Source: Megalopta genalis
Lineage: Eukaryota; Arthropoda; Insecta; Hymenoptera; Halictidae
Direction of reading: 5' to 3'
NCBI RefSeq assembly: GCF_051020955.1
Contig: NW_027476370.1
Coordinates: 186,001 to 250,000, forward strand
Length of the DNA stretch: 64,000 bases
This document shows positions 24,213-37,313 of this stretch, piece by piece. The translations under genes were made by a program, and so were the position numbers. The stretch's first letter is position 1, and the number at the start of each line of letters is the position of its first letter. The notes under the pieces are model-generated. The model saw only the letters and a list, made by a program, of their open reading frames with translations, was not told where the DNA came from and did not search any database.

Positions 24213-26694
24213 GAGAAACTAAGAAACTAAGAAACTAAGAAACTAAGAAACTAAGGAACTAAGAAACTAAGAAACTGAGAAACTAAGAAACTAAGAAACT
24301 AAGAAACTAAGATACTAAGAAACTAAGAAACTAAGAAACTAAGAAACTAAGAAACTAAGAAACTAAGAAACTAAGAAACTAAGAAACTAAGAAACTAAGA
24401 AACTAAGAAACTAAGAAACTAAGAAACTAAGAAACTAAGAAACTAAGAAACTAAGAAACTAAGAAACTAAGAAACTAAGAAACTAAGAAACTAAGAAACT
24501 AAGAAACTAAGAAACTATGAAACTAAGAAACTAAGAAACTAAGAAACTAAGAAACTAAGAAACTAAGAAACTAAGAAACTAAGAAACTGAGAAACTAAGA
24601 AACTGAGAAACTAAGAAACTAAGAAACTAAGAAACTAAGATACTAAGAAACTAAGAAACTAAGAAACTAAGAAACTAAGAAACTAAGAAACTAAGAAACT
24701 ATGAAACTAAGAAACTAAGAAACTAAGAAACTAAGAAACGAAGAAACTAACAATCTAAGAAACTAAGAAACTAAGAAACTAAGAAACTAAGAAACTGACA
24801 AACTAAGAAACTAAGAAACTAAGAAACTAAGAAGCTAAGAGACTGAGAAACTAAGAAACTAAGAAACTAAGAAACTAAGAAACTAAGGAACTAAGAAACT
24901 AAGAAACTGAGAAACTAAGAAACTAAGAAACTAAGAAACTAAGATACTAAGAAACTAAGAAACTAAGAAACTAAGAAACTAAGAAACTAAGAAACTAAGA
25001 AACTAAGAAACTAAGAAACTAAGAAACTAAGAAACTAAGAAACTAAGAAACTAAGAAACTAAGAAACTAAGAAACTATGAAACTAAGAAACTAAGAAACT
25101 AAGAAACTAAGAAACTAAGAAACTAAGAAACTAAGAAACTATGAAACTAAGAAACTAAGAAACTAAGAAACTAAGAAACTAAGAAACTAAGAAACTAAGA
25201 AATTAAGAAACTAAGAAACTAAGAAACGAACAAACTGACAAACTAAGAAACTAAGAAACTAAGAAACTAAGAAACAAAGAAACTAACAAACTAAGAAACT
25301 AAGAAACTAAGAAACTAAGAAACAAAGAAAATGAGAAACTAAGAAACTAAGAAACTAAGAAACTAAGAAACTAAGAAACTAAGAAACTAAGAAACTAAGA
25401 AACTAAGAAACTAACAATCTAAGAAACTAAGAAACTAAGAAACTAAAAAAGTAAGAAACTAAGAAACTAAGAAACTAAGAAACTAAGAAAGTAAGAAACT
25501 AAGAAACTAAGAAACTAAGAAACTAAGAAACTAAGAAACTAAGAAACTATGAAACTAAGAAACTAAGAAACTAAGAAACTAAGAAACTAAGAAACTAAGA
25601 AACTAAGAAACTAAGAAACTAAGAAACTAAGAAACAAAGAAAATAAGAAACTAAGAAACTAAGAAACTAAGAAACTAAGAAACTAAGAAACTAAGAAACT
25701 AAGAAACTAAGAAACTAAGAAACTGAGAAACTGAGAAACTGAGAAACTGAGAAACTGAGAAACTGAGAAACTGAGAAACTGAGAAACTGAGAAACTAAGA
25801 AACTATGAAACTAAGAAACTAAGAAACTTAGAAACGAAGAAACTAAGAAACTAAGAAACTAAGAAACTAAGAAACTAAGAAACTATGAAACTAAGAAACT
25901 AAGAAACTAAGAAACTAAGAAACTAAGAAACTAGGAAACTAAGAATCTAAGAAACTAAGAAACTAAAAAACTAAGAAACGAACGAACTGACAAACTAAGA
26001 AACTAAGAAACTAAGAAACTAAAGAAACTAAGAATCTTAGAAACTAAGAAACTAAGAAACTAAGAAACTAAGAAACTAAGAAACTAAGAAACTAAGAAAC
26101 TAAGAAACTACGAAACTAAGAAACTAAGAAACTAAGAAACTAAGAAACTAAGAAACTAAGAAACTAAGAAACTAGGAAACTAAGAAACTAAGAAAATAAG
26201 AAACTAAGAAACTGAGAAACTGAGAAACTGAGAAACTGAGAAACTGAGAAACTGAGAAACTGAGAAACTGAGAAACTGAGAAACTAAGAAACTATGAAAC
26301 TAAGAAACTAAGAAACTTAGAAACGAAGAAACTAAGAAACTAAGAAACTAAGAAACTAAGAAACTAAGAAACTATGAAACTAAGAAACTAAGAAACTAAG
26401 AAACTAAGAAACTAAGAAACTAGGAAACTAAGAATCTAAGAAACTAAGAAACTAAAAAACTAAGAAACGAACGAACTGACAAACTAAGAAACTAAGAAAC
26501 TAAGAAACTAAAGAAACTAAGAAACTTAGAAACTAAGAAACTAAGAAACTAAGAAACTAAGAAACTAAGAAACTAAGAAACTAAGAAACTAAGAAACTAA
26601 GAAACTAAGAAACTAAGAAACTACGAAACTAAGAAACTAAGAAACTAAGAAACTAAGAAACTAAGAAACTAAGAAACTAAGAAACTAGGAAACT
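24213..26694 (+). repeat. 2.49-kb tandem unit, copy A' (2,482 bp)
   Basis: Counterpart of 14977-17466 displaced by 9,236 bp at its start. It begins with gagaaact (24213) and ends with aggaaact before gagaaact 26695. It is one octamer shorter than copies A and B because of a loss in the pure tract after the 9-mer at 26021-26029. It holds gagaaact runs at 25725-25796 and 26214-26285 and the second 9-mer at 26510-26518. Confidence 0.88.
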
Positions 26695-29192
26695 GAGAAA
26701 CTAAGAAACTAAGAAACTAAGAAACTAAGAAACTAAGGAACTAAGAAACTAAGAAACTGAGAAACTAAGAAACTAAGAAACTAAGAAACTAAGATACTAA
26801 GAAACTAAGAAACTAAGAAACTAAGAAACTAAGAAACTAAGAAACTAAGAAACTAAGAAACTAAGAAACTAAGAAACTAAGAAACTAAGAAACTAAGAAA
26901 CTAAGAAACTAAGAAACTAAGAAACTAAGAAACTAAGAAACTAAGAAACTAAGAAACTAAGAAACTAAGAAACTAAGAAACTAAGAAACTAAGAAACTAA
27001 GAAACTATGAAACTAAGAAACTAAGAAACTAAGAAACTAAGAAACTAAGAAACTAAGAAACTAAGAAACTAAGAAACTGAGAAACTAAGAAACTGAGAAA
27101 CTAAGAAACTAAGAAACTAAGAAACTAAGATACTAAGAAACTAAGAAACTAAGAAACTAAGAAACTAAGAAACTAAGAAACTAAGAAACTATGAAACTAA
27201 GAAACTAAGAAACTAAGAAACTAAGAAACGAAGAAACTAACAATCTAAGAAACTAAGAAACTAAGAAACTAAGAAACTAAGAAACTGACAAACTAAGAAA
27301 CTAAGAAACTAAGAAACTAAGAAGCTAAGAGACTGAGAAACTAAGAAACTAAGAAACTAAGAAACTAAGAAACTAAGGAACTAAGAAACTAAGAAACTGA
27401 GAAACTAAGAAACTAAGAAACTAAGAAACTAAGATACTAAGAAACTAAGAAACTAAGAAACTAAGAAACTAAGAAACTAAGAAACTAAGAAACTAAGAAA
27501 CTAAGAAACTAAGAAACTAAGAAACTAAGAAACTAAGAAACTAAGAAACTAAGAAACTAAGAAACTATGAAACTAAGAAACTAAGAAACTAAGAAACTAA
27601 GAAACTAAGAAACTAAGAAACTAAGAAACTATGAAACTAAGAAACTAAGAAACTAAGAAACTAAGAAACTAAGAAACTAAGAAACTAAGAAATTAAGAAA
27701 CTAAGAAACTAAGAAACGAACAAACTGACAAACTAAGAAACTAAGAAACTAAGAAACTAAGAAACAAAGAAACTAACAAACTAAGAAACTAAGAAACTAA
27801 GAAACTAAGAAACAAAGAAAATGAGAAACTAAGAAACTAAGAAACTAAGAAACTAAGAAACTAAGAAACTAAGAAACTAAGAAACTAAGAAACTAAGAAA
27901 CTAACAATCTAAGAAACTAAGAAACTAAGAAACTAAAAAAGTAAGAAACTAAGAAACTAAGAAACTAAGAAACTAAGAAAGTAAGAAACTAAGAAACTAA
28001 GAAACTAAGAAACTAAGAAACTAAGAAACTAAGAAACTATGAAACTAAGAAACTAAGAAACTAAGAAACTAAGAAACTAAGAAACTAAGAAACTAAGAAA
28101 CTAAGAAACTAAGAAACTAAGAAACAAAGAAAATAAGAAACTAAGAAACTAAGAAACTAAGAAACTAAGAAACTAAGAAACTAAGAAACTAAGAAACTAA
28201 GAAACTAAGAAACTGAGAAACTGAGAAACTGAGAAACTGAGAAACTGAGAAACTGAGAAACTGAGAAACTGAGAAACTGAGAAACTAAGAAACTATGAAA
28301 CTAAGAAACTAAGAAACTTAGAAACGAAGAAACTAAGAAACTAAGAAACTAAGAAACTAAGAAACTAAGAAACTATGAAACTAAGAAACTAAGAAACTAA
28401 GAAACTAAGAAACTAAGAAACTAGGAAACTAAGAATCTAAGAAACTAAGAAACTAAAAAACTAAGAAACGAACGAACTGACAAACTAAGAAACTAAGAAA
28501 CTAAGAAACTAAAGAAACTAAGAATCTTAGAAACTAAGAAACTAAGAAACTAAGAAACTAAGAAACTAAGAAACTAAGAAACTAAGAAACTAAGAAACTA
28601 AGAAACTACGAAACTAAGAAACTAAGAAACTAAGAAACTAAGAAACTAAGAAACTAAGAAACTAAGAAACTAGGAAACTAAGAAACTAAGAAAATAAGAA
28701 ACTAAGAAACTGAGAAACTGAGAAACTGAGAAACTGAGAAACTGAGAAACTGAGAAACTGAGAAACTGAGAAACTGAGAAACTAAGAAACTATGAAACTA
28801 AGAAACTAAGAAACTTAGAAACGAAGAAACTAAGAAACTAAGAAACTAAGAAACTAAGAAACTAAGAAACTATGAAACTAAGAAACTAAGAAACTAAGAA
28901 ACTAAGAAACTAAGAAACTAGGAAACTAAGAATCTAAGAAACTAAGAAACTAAAAAACTAAGAAACGAACGAACTGACAAACTAAGAAACTAAGAAACTA
29001 AGAAACTAAAGAAACTAAGAAACTTAGAAACTAAGAAACTAAGAAACTAAGAAACTAAGAAACTAAGAAACTAAGAAACTAAGAAACTAAGAAACTAAGA
29101 AACTAAGAAACTAAGAAACTACGAAACTAAGAAACTAAGAAACTAAGAAACTAAGAAACTAAGAAACTAAGAAACTAAGAAACTAGGAAACT
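26695..29192 (+). repeat. 2.49-kb tandem unit, copy B' (2,498 bp)
   Basis: Counterpart of 17467-19956. One octamer longer than its partner: the interval between aagatact (26793) and atgaaact (27007) is 8 bp longer than in copy B. gagaaact runs lie at 28215-28286 and 28712-28783, and 9-mers at 28511 and 29008. It is followed by the usual G right half (aagaaaat, gagaaatt, cagaaact, aagtaact, aacaatct) up to about 29,545. Confidence 0.88.
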
Positions 29193-29736
29193 AAGAAACT
29201 AAGAAAATAAGAAACTAAGAAACTAAGAAACTAAGAAACTGAGAAACTAAGAAACTAAGAAACTAAGAAATTGAGAAACTGAGAAACTGAGAAACTAAGA
29301 AACTGAGAAACTGAGAAACTAAGAAACTAAGAAACTAAGAAACTAAGAAACTAAGAAACTAAGAAACTAAGAAACTCAGAAACTAAGAAACTAAGTAACT
29401 AAGAAACTAAGAAACTAAGAAACTAAGAAACTAAGAAACTAAGAAACTAACAATCTAAGAAACTAAGAAACTAAGAAACTAAGAAACTAAGAAACTAAGA
29501 AACTGAGAAACTAAGAATCTAAGAAATTAAGAAACTCAGAAACTAAGAAACTAAGAAACTAAGAAACTAAGAAACTAAGAAACTAAGAAACTAAGAAACT
29601 AAGAAACTAAGAAACTAAGAAACTAAGAAACTAAGAAACTAAGAAACTAAGAAACTAAGAAACTAAGAAACTAAGAAACTAAGAAACTAAGAAACTAAGA
29701 AACTAAGAAACTAAGAAACTAAGAAACTAAGAAATT

Positions 29737-31210
29737 AAGAAATTAAGAAATTAAGAAACTAAGAAACTAAGAAACCAAGAAACTAAGAAACGAACAAACT
29801 GACAAACTGACAAACTAAGAAACTAAGAAACTAAGAAACTAAGCAACTAAGAAACTAAGAAACTAAGAAACTAAGAATCTAAGAAACTAAGAAACTAAGA
29901 AACTAAGAAACTAAGAAACTAAGAAACTAAGAAACTAAGAAACTAAGAAACTAAGAAACTAAGAAACTAAGAAACATAGAAACTAAGAAACTAAGAAACT
30001 AAGAAACTAAGAAACTAAGAAACTAAGAAACTAAGAAACTAAGAAACTAAGAAACTAAGAAACTAAGAAACTAAGAAACTAAGAAACTAAGAAACTAAGA
30101 AACTAAGAAACTAAGAAACTAAGAAACTAAGAAACTAAGAAACTAAGAAACTAAGAAACTAAGAAACTAAGAAACTAAGAAACTAAGAAACTAAGAAACT
30201 AAGAAACTAAGAAACTAAGAAACTAAGAAACTAAGAAACTAAGAAACTAAGAAACTAAGAAACTAAGAAACTAAGAAACTAAGAAACTAAGAAATTAAGA
30301 AATTAAGAAATTAAGAAACTAAGAAACTAAGAAACTAAGAAACTAAGAAACTAAGAAACGAACAAACCGACAAACTGACAAACTGACAAACTAAGAAACT
30401 AAGAAACTAAGAAACTAAGAAACTAAGAAACTAAGAAAATAAGAAAATAAGAAACTAAGAAACTAAGAAACCAAGAAACTAAGAAACTAAGAAACTAAGA
30501 AACTAAGAAACTAAGAAACGAACAAACTGACAAACTAAGAAACTAAGAAACTAAGAAACAAAGAAACTAAGAAACTAAGAAACTAAGAAACTAAGAAACT
30601 AAGAAACTAAGAAACTAAGAAACTAAGAAACTAAGAAACTAAGAAACTAAGAAACTAAGAAACTAAGAAACTAAGAAACTAAGAAACTAAGAAACTAAGA
30701 AACTAAGAAACTAAGAAACTAAGAAACTAAGAAACTAAGAAACTAAGAAACTAAGAAACTAACAATCTAAGAAACTAAGAAACTAAGAAACTAAAAAACT
30801 AAGAAACTAAGAAACTAAAAAACTAAGAAACTAAGAAACTAAGAAACTAAGAAACTAAGAAACTAAGAAACTAAGAAACTATGAAACTAAGAAACTAAGA
30901 AACTAAGAAACTAAGAAACTAAGAAACTAAGAAACTAAGAAACTAAGAAACTAAGAAACTAAGAAACTAAGAAACTAAGAAACTAAGAAACTAAGAAACT
31001 AAGAAACTAAGAAACTAAGAAACTAAGAAACTAAGAAACTAAGAAACTGAGAAACTGAGAAACTAAGAAACTAAGAAACTAAGAAACTAAGAAACTAAGA
31101 AACTAAGAAACTAAGAAACTAAGAAACTAAGAAACTAAGAAACTAAGAAACTAAGATACTAAGAAACTAAGAAACTAAGAAACTAAGAAACTAAGAAACT
31201 AAGAAACTAG
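29737..31210 (+). repeat. Q cassette, first copy
   Basis: Markers: three aagaaatt, aagaaacc (c29775), cgaac with two gacaaact, aagcaact (~29841), aagaatct (~29873), aagaaaca-tagaaact (c29975), a pure tract 29985-30288 (38 units), three aagaaatt, cgaac (c30359) with one aacaaacc, two aagaaaat (~30435), aagaaacc, cgaac (c30519), aagaaaca, aacaatct (30761), two aaaaaact 32 bp apart, atgaaact, a pair of gagaaact (~31047), aagatact (~31153) and aggaaact (g31210). Two fuller copies stand in tandem at 38,283-41,690. Confidence 0.8.
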
Positions 31211-34200
31211 GAAACTAAGAAACTAACAATCTAAGAAACTAAGAAACTAAGAAACTAAGAAACTAAGAAACTAAGAAACTGAGAAACTAAGAAACTAAGA
31301 AATTAAGAAACTCAGAAACTAAGAAACTAAGAAACTAAGAAACTAAGAAACTAAGAAACTAAGAAACTAAGAAACTAAGAAACTAAGAAACTAAGAAACT
31401 AAGAAACTAAGAAACTAAGAAACTAAGAAACTAAGAAACTAAGAAACTAAGAAACTAAGAAACTAAGAAACTAAGAAACTAAGAAACTAAGAAACTAAGA
31501 AACTAAGAAACTAAGAAACTAAGAAACTAAGAAATTAAGAAATTAAGAAATTAAGAAACTAAGAAACTAAGAAACGAACAAACTGACATACTGACAAACT
31601 GACAAACTAAGAAACTAAGAAACTAAGAAACTAAGAAACTAAGAAACTAAGAAACTAAGAAACTAAGAAACTAAGAAACTAAGAAACTAAGAAAATAAGA
31701 AAATAAGAAACTAAGAAACTAAGAAACTAAGAAACTAAGAAACTAAGAAACTAAGAAACTAAGAAACTAAGAAACGAACAAACTGACAAACTAAGAAACT
31801 AAGAAACTAAGAAACAAAGAAACTAACAAACTAAGAGACTAAGAAACTAAGAAACTAAGAAACAAAGAAAATAAGAAACTAAGAAACTAAGAAACTAAGA
31901 AACTAAGAAACTAAGAAACTAAGAAACTAAGAAACTAAGAAACTAAGAAACTAACAATCTAAGAAACTAAGAAACTAAGAAACTAAAAAAGTAAGAAACT
32001 AAGAAACTAAGAAACTAAGAAACTAAGAAACTAAGAAACTAAGAAACTAAGAAACTAAGAAACTAAGAAACTATGAAACTAAGAAACTAAGAAACTAAGA
32101 AACTAAGAAACTAAGAAACTGAGAAACTAAGAAACTAAGAAACTAAGAAACTGAGAAACTGAGAAACTAAGAAACTAAGAAACTAAGAAACTAAGAAACT
32201 AAGAAACTAAGAAACTAAGAAGCTAAGAAACTAAGAAACTAAGAAACTAAGAAACTAAGAAACTAAGAAACTAAGAAACAAAGAAACTAAGAAACTAACA
32301 AACTAAGAAACTAAGAAACTAAGAAACTAACAATCTAAGAAACTAAGAAACTATGAAACTAAGAAACTAAGAAACTAAGAAACTAAGAAACAGAGAAACT
32401 AAGAAACTAAGAAACTAAGAAACCAAGAAACTCAGAAACTAAGAAACTAAGAAACTAAGAAACTAAGAAACTAAGAAACTGAGAAACTGAGAAACTGAGT
32501 AACTGAGAAACTGAGAAACTGAGAAACTGAGAAACTGAGAAACTAAGAAACTATGAAACTAAGAAACTAAGAAACTTAGAAACGAAGAAACTAAGAAACT
32601 AAGAAACTAAGAAACTAAGAAACTAAGAAACTAAGAAACTAAGAAACTAAGAAACTAAGAAACTAAGAAACTAAGAAACTAAGAAACTAAGAAACTGAGA
32701 AACTGAGAAACTAAGAAACTAAGAAACTAAGAAACTAAGAAACTAAGAAACTAAGAAACTAAGAAACTAAGAAACTAAGAAACTAAGAAACTAAGAAACT
32801 AAGAAACTAAGATACTAAGAAACTAAGAAACTATGAAACTAAGAAACTAAGAAACTAAGAAACTAGGAAACTAAGAAACTAACAATCTAAGAAACTAAGA
32901 AACTAAGAAACTAAGAAACTAAGAAACTAAGAAACTGAGAAACTAAGAAACTAAGAAATTAAGAAACTCAGAAACTAAGAAACTAAGAAACTAAGAAACT
33001 AAGAAACTAAGAAACTAAGAAACTAAGAAACTAAGAAACTAAGAAACTAAGAAACTAAGAAACTAAGAAACTAAGAAACTAAGAAACTAAGAAACTAAGA
33101 AACTAAGAAACTAAGAAACTAAGAAACTAAGAAACTAAGAAACTAAGAAACTAAGAAACTAAGAAACTAAGAAACTAAGAAACTAAGAAACTAAGAAACT
33201 AAGAAACTAAGAAATTAAGAAATTAAGAAATTAAGAAACTAAGAAACTAAGAAACGAACAAACTGACATACTGACAAACTGACAAACTAAGAAACTAAGA
33301 AACTAAGAAACTAAGAAACTAAGAAACTAAGAAACTAAGAAACTAAGAAACTAAGAAACTAAGAAACTAAGAAAATAAGAAAATAAGAAACTAAGAAACT
33401 AAGAAACTAAGAAACTAAGAAACTAAGAAACTAAGAAACTAAGAAACGAACAAACTGACAAACTAAGAAACTAAGAAACTAAGAAACAAAGAAACTAACA
33501 AACTAAGAGACTAAGAAACTAAGAAACTAAGAAACAAAGAAAATAAGAAACTAAGAAACTAAGAAACTAAGAAACTAAGAAACTAAGAAACTAAGAAACT
33601 AAGAAACTAAGAAACTAAGAAACTAACAATCTAAGAAACTAAGAAACTAAGAAACTAAAAAAGTAAGAAACTAAGAAACTAAGAAACTAAGAAACTAAGA
33701 AACTAAGAAACTAAGAAACTAAGAAACTAAGAAACTAACAAACTAAGAAACTAAGAAACTAAGAAACTAACAATCTAAGAAACTAAGAAACTATGAAACT
33801 AAGAAACTAAGAAACTAAGAAACTAAGAAACAAAGAAACTAAGAAACTAAGAAACTAAGAAACCAAGAAACTCAGAAACTAAGAAACTAAGAAACTAAGA
33901 AACTAAGAAACTAAGAAACTGAGAAACTGAGAAACTGAGTAACTGAGAAACTGAGAAACTGAGAAACTGAGAAACTGAGAAACTAAGAAACTATGAAACT
34001 AAGAAACTAAGAAACTTAGAAACGAAGAAACTAAGAAACTAAGAAACTAAGAAACTAAGAAACTAAGAAACTATGAAACTAAGAAACTAAGAAACTAAGA
34101 AACTAAGAAACTAAGAAACTAGGAAACTAAGAATCTAAGAAACTAAGAAACTAAAAAACTAAGAAACGAACGAACTGACAAACTAAAAAACTAAGAAACT

Positions 34201-34763
34201 AAGAAACTAAAGAAACTAAGAAACTTAGAAACTAAGAAACTAAGAAACTAAGAAACTAAGAAACTAAGAAACTACGAAACTAAGAAACTAAGAAACTAAG
34301 AAACTAAGAAACTACGAAACTAAGAAACTAAGAAACTAAGAAACTAAGAAACTAAGAAACTGAGAAACTGAGAAACTGAGTAACTGAGAAACTGAGAAAC
34401 TGAGAAACTGAGAAACTGAGAAACTAAGAAACTATGAAACTAAGAAACTAAGAAACTTAGAAACGAAGAAACTAAGAAACTAAGAAACTAAGAAACTAAG
34501 AAACTAAGAAACTAAGAAACTAAGAAACTAAGAAACTAAGAAACTAAGAAACTAAGAAACTAAGAAACTAAGAAACTGAGAAACTGAGAAACTAAGAAAC
34601 TAAGAAACTAAGAAACTAAGAAACTAAGAAACTAAGAAACTAAGAAACTAAGAAACTAAGAAACTAAGAAACTAAGAAACTAAGAAACTAAGATACTAAG
34701 AAACTAAGAAACTATGAAACTAAGAAACTAAGAAACTAAGAAACTAGGAAACTAAGAAACTAA
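31211..34763 (+). repeat. Locally amplified P blocks with private variants
   Basis: The sequence aggaaact-aagaaact-aacaatct begins repeat units at about 31209, 32865 and 34745 (intervals 1,656 and 1,880). Each unit contains a P cassette with the private unit gacatact (31585, 33265) and aagagact after aacaaact. gagaaact runs in which the third unit reads gagtaact lie at 32481-32544, 33921-33984 and 34362-34425. The single-A 9-mer occurs at 34209. The cgaacgaact cluster at ~34167 is followed by gacaaact and aaaaaact, a combination seen again only at ~37472, 3,305 bp away (413 octamers plus the one extra A). Confidence 0.8.
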
Positions 34764-34977
34764 CAATCTAAGAAACTAAGAAACTAAGAAACTAAGAAAC
34801 TAAGAAACTAAGAAACTGAGAAACTGAGAAACTAAGAAACTAAGAAATTAAGAAACTCAGAAACTAAGAAACTAAGAAACTAAGAAACTAAGAAACTAAG
34901 AAACTAAGAAACTAAGAAACTAAGAAACTAAGAAACTAAGAAACTAAGAAACTAAGAAACTAAGAAACTAAGAAACT

Positions 34978-36145
34978 AAGAAACTAAGAAACTAAGAAAC
35001 TAAGAAACTAAGAAACTAAGAAACTAAGAAACTAAGAAACTAAGAAACTAAGAAACTAAGAAACTAAGAAACTAAGAAACTAAGAAACTAAGAAACTAAG
35101 AAATTAAGAAATTAAGAAATTAAGAAACTAAGAAACTAAGAAACGAACAAACTGACATACTGACAAACTGACAAACTAAGAAACTAAGAAACTAAGAAAC
35201 TAAGAAACTAAGAAACTAAGAAACTAAGAAACTAAGAAACTAAGAAACTAAGAAACTAAGAAAATAAGAAAATAAGAAACTAAGAAACTAAGAAACTAAG
35301 AAACTAAGAAACTAAGAAACTAAGAAACTAAGAAACGAACAAACTGACAAACTAAGAAACTAAGAAACTAAGAAACAAAGAAACTAACAAACTAAGAGAC
35401 TAAGAAACTAAGAAACTAAGAAACAAAGAAAATAAGAAACTAAGAAACTAAGAAACTAAGAAACTAAGAAACTAAGAAACTAAGAAACTAAGAAACTAAG
35501 AAACTAAGAAACTAACAATCTAAGAAACTAAGAAACTAAGAAACTAAAAAAGTAAGAAACTAAGAAACTAAGAAACTAAGAAACTAAGAAACTAAGAAAC
35601 TAAGAAACTAAGAAACTAAGAAACTAAGAAACTAAGAAACTAAGAAACTATGAAACTAAGAAACTAAGAAACTAAGAAACTAAGAAACTAAGAAACTGAG
35701 AAACTAAGAAACTAAGAAACTAAGAAACTGAGAAACTGAGAAACTAAGAAACTAAGAAACTAAGAAACTAAGAAACTAAGAAACTAAGAAACTAAGAAGC
35801 TAAGAAACTAAGAAACTAAGAAACTAAGAAACTAAGAAACTAAGAAACTAAGAAACAAAGAAACTAAGAAACTAACAAACTAAGAAACTAAGAAACTAAG
35901 AAACTAACAATCTAAGAAACTAAGAAACTATGAAACTAAGAAACTAAGAAACTAAGAAACTAAGAAACAAAGAAACTAAGAAACTAAGAAACTAAGAAAC
36001 CAAGAAACTCAGAAACTAAGAAACTAAGAAACTAAGAAACTAAGAAACTAAGAAACTGAGAAACTGAGAAACTGAGTAACTGAGAAACTGAGAAACTGAG
36101 AAACTGAGAAACTGAGAAACTAAGAAACTATGAAACTAAGAAACT
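34978..36145 (+). repeat. 1,168-bp tandem duplication, copy 1
   Basis: All markers recur exactly 1,168 bp (146 octamers) downstream: first aagaaatt 35104/36272 (t), gacatact 35154/36322, aagagact 35398/36566, aagaagct 35799/36967, gagtaact 36077/37245, atgaaact 36130/37298. No unit gain or loss was found, which suggests this is among the youngest events in the window. The edges are approximate because both lie in pure octamer tracts. Contents are a P cassette, aagaagct, aagaaaca/aacaaact, aacaatct, aagaaacc-aagaaact-cagaaact and the eight-unit gagaaact run. Confidence 0.9.
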
Positions 36146-37313
36146 AAGAAACTAAGAAACTAAGAAACTAAGAAACTAAGAAACTAAGAAACTAAGAAAC
36201 TAAGAAACTAAGAAACTAAGAAACTAAGAAACTAAGAAACTAAGAAACTAAGAAACTAAGAAACTAAGAAATTAAGAAATTAAGAAATTAAGAAACTAAG
36301 AAACTAAGAAACGAACAAACTGACATACTGACAAACTGACAAACTAAGAAACTAAGAAACTAAGAAACTAAGAAACTAAGAAACTAAGAAACTAAGAAAC
36401 TAAGAAACTAAGAAACTAAGAAACTAAGAAAATAAGAAAATAAGAAACTAAGAAACTAAGAAACTAAGAAACTAAGAAACTAAGAAACTAAGAAACTAAG
36501 AAACGAACAAACTGACAAACTAAGAAACTAAGAAACTAAGAAACAAAGAAACTAACAAACTAAGAGACTAAGAAACTAAGAAACTAAGAAACAAAGAAAA
36601 TAAGAAACTAAGAAACTAAGAAACTAAGAAACTAAGAAACTAAGAAACTAAGAAACTAAGAAACTAAGAAACTAAGAAACTAACAATCTAAGAAACTAAG
36701 AAACTAAGAAACTAAAAAAGTAAGAAACTAAGAAACTAAGAAACTAAGAAACTAAGAAACTAAGAAACTAAGAAACTAAGAAACTAAGAAACTAAGAAAC
36801 TAAGAAACTAAGAAACTATGAAACTAAGAAACTAAGAAACTAAGAAACTAAGAAACTAAGAAACTGAGAAACTAAGAAACTAAGAAACTAAGAAACTGAG
36901 AAACTGAGAAACTAAGAAACTAAGAAACTAAGAAACTAAGAAACTAAGAAACTAAGAAACTAAGAAGCTAAGAAACTAAGAAACTAAGAAACTAAGAAAC
37001 TAAGAAACTAAGAAACTAAGAAACAAAGAAACTAAGAAACTAACAAACTAAGAAACTAAGAAACTAAGAAACTAACAATCTAAGAAACTAAGAAACTATG
37101 AAACTAAGAAACTAAGAAACTAAGAAACTAAGAAACAAAGAAACTAAGAAACTAAGAAACTAAGAAACCAAGAAACTCAGAAACTAAGAAACTAAGAAAC
37201 TAAGAAACTAAGAAACTAAGAAACTGAGAAACTGAGAAACTGAGTAACTGAGAAACTGAGAAACTGAGAAACTGAGAAACTGAGAAACTAAGAAACTATG
37301 AAACTAAGAAACT
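36146..37313 (+). repeat. 1,168-bp tandem duplication, copy 2
   Basis: Downstream partner of 34978-36145. After its atgaaact (37298) this copy continues into tagaaacg and the full G cassette, while copy 1 ends in pure octamer. Copy 2 therefore retains the ancestral right flank. Confidence 0.9.

Larger units (their letters stand above)
21236..29640 (+). repeat. 8.4-kb superblock, copy 2
   Basis: Partner of 12.0-20.4 kb at offset 9,236 bp, which is 1,154 octamers plus 4 because four 9-mers lie between corresponding points. Two compensating unit changes are visible. One octamer is missing after the 9-mer near 26,040-26,108 (72 bp versus 80 bp at 16,801-16,880), so the offset falls to 9,228. One octamer is regained between 26,793 and 27,007. 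The nested pair is 24213-26694 (2,482 bp) and 26695-29192 (2,498 bp). Another unit is gained before 29505. The copies are otherwise alike at every marker checked. Confidence 0.87.

Noticed and set aside
34978..36145. Biological meaning of 146 octamers matching a nucleosome core number
   Set aside because: The 146 is a count of octamers (1,168 bp), not base pairs. Other duplication lengths (1,320, 1,424, 1,704, 2,490) show no such relation.
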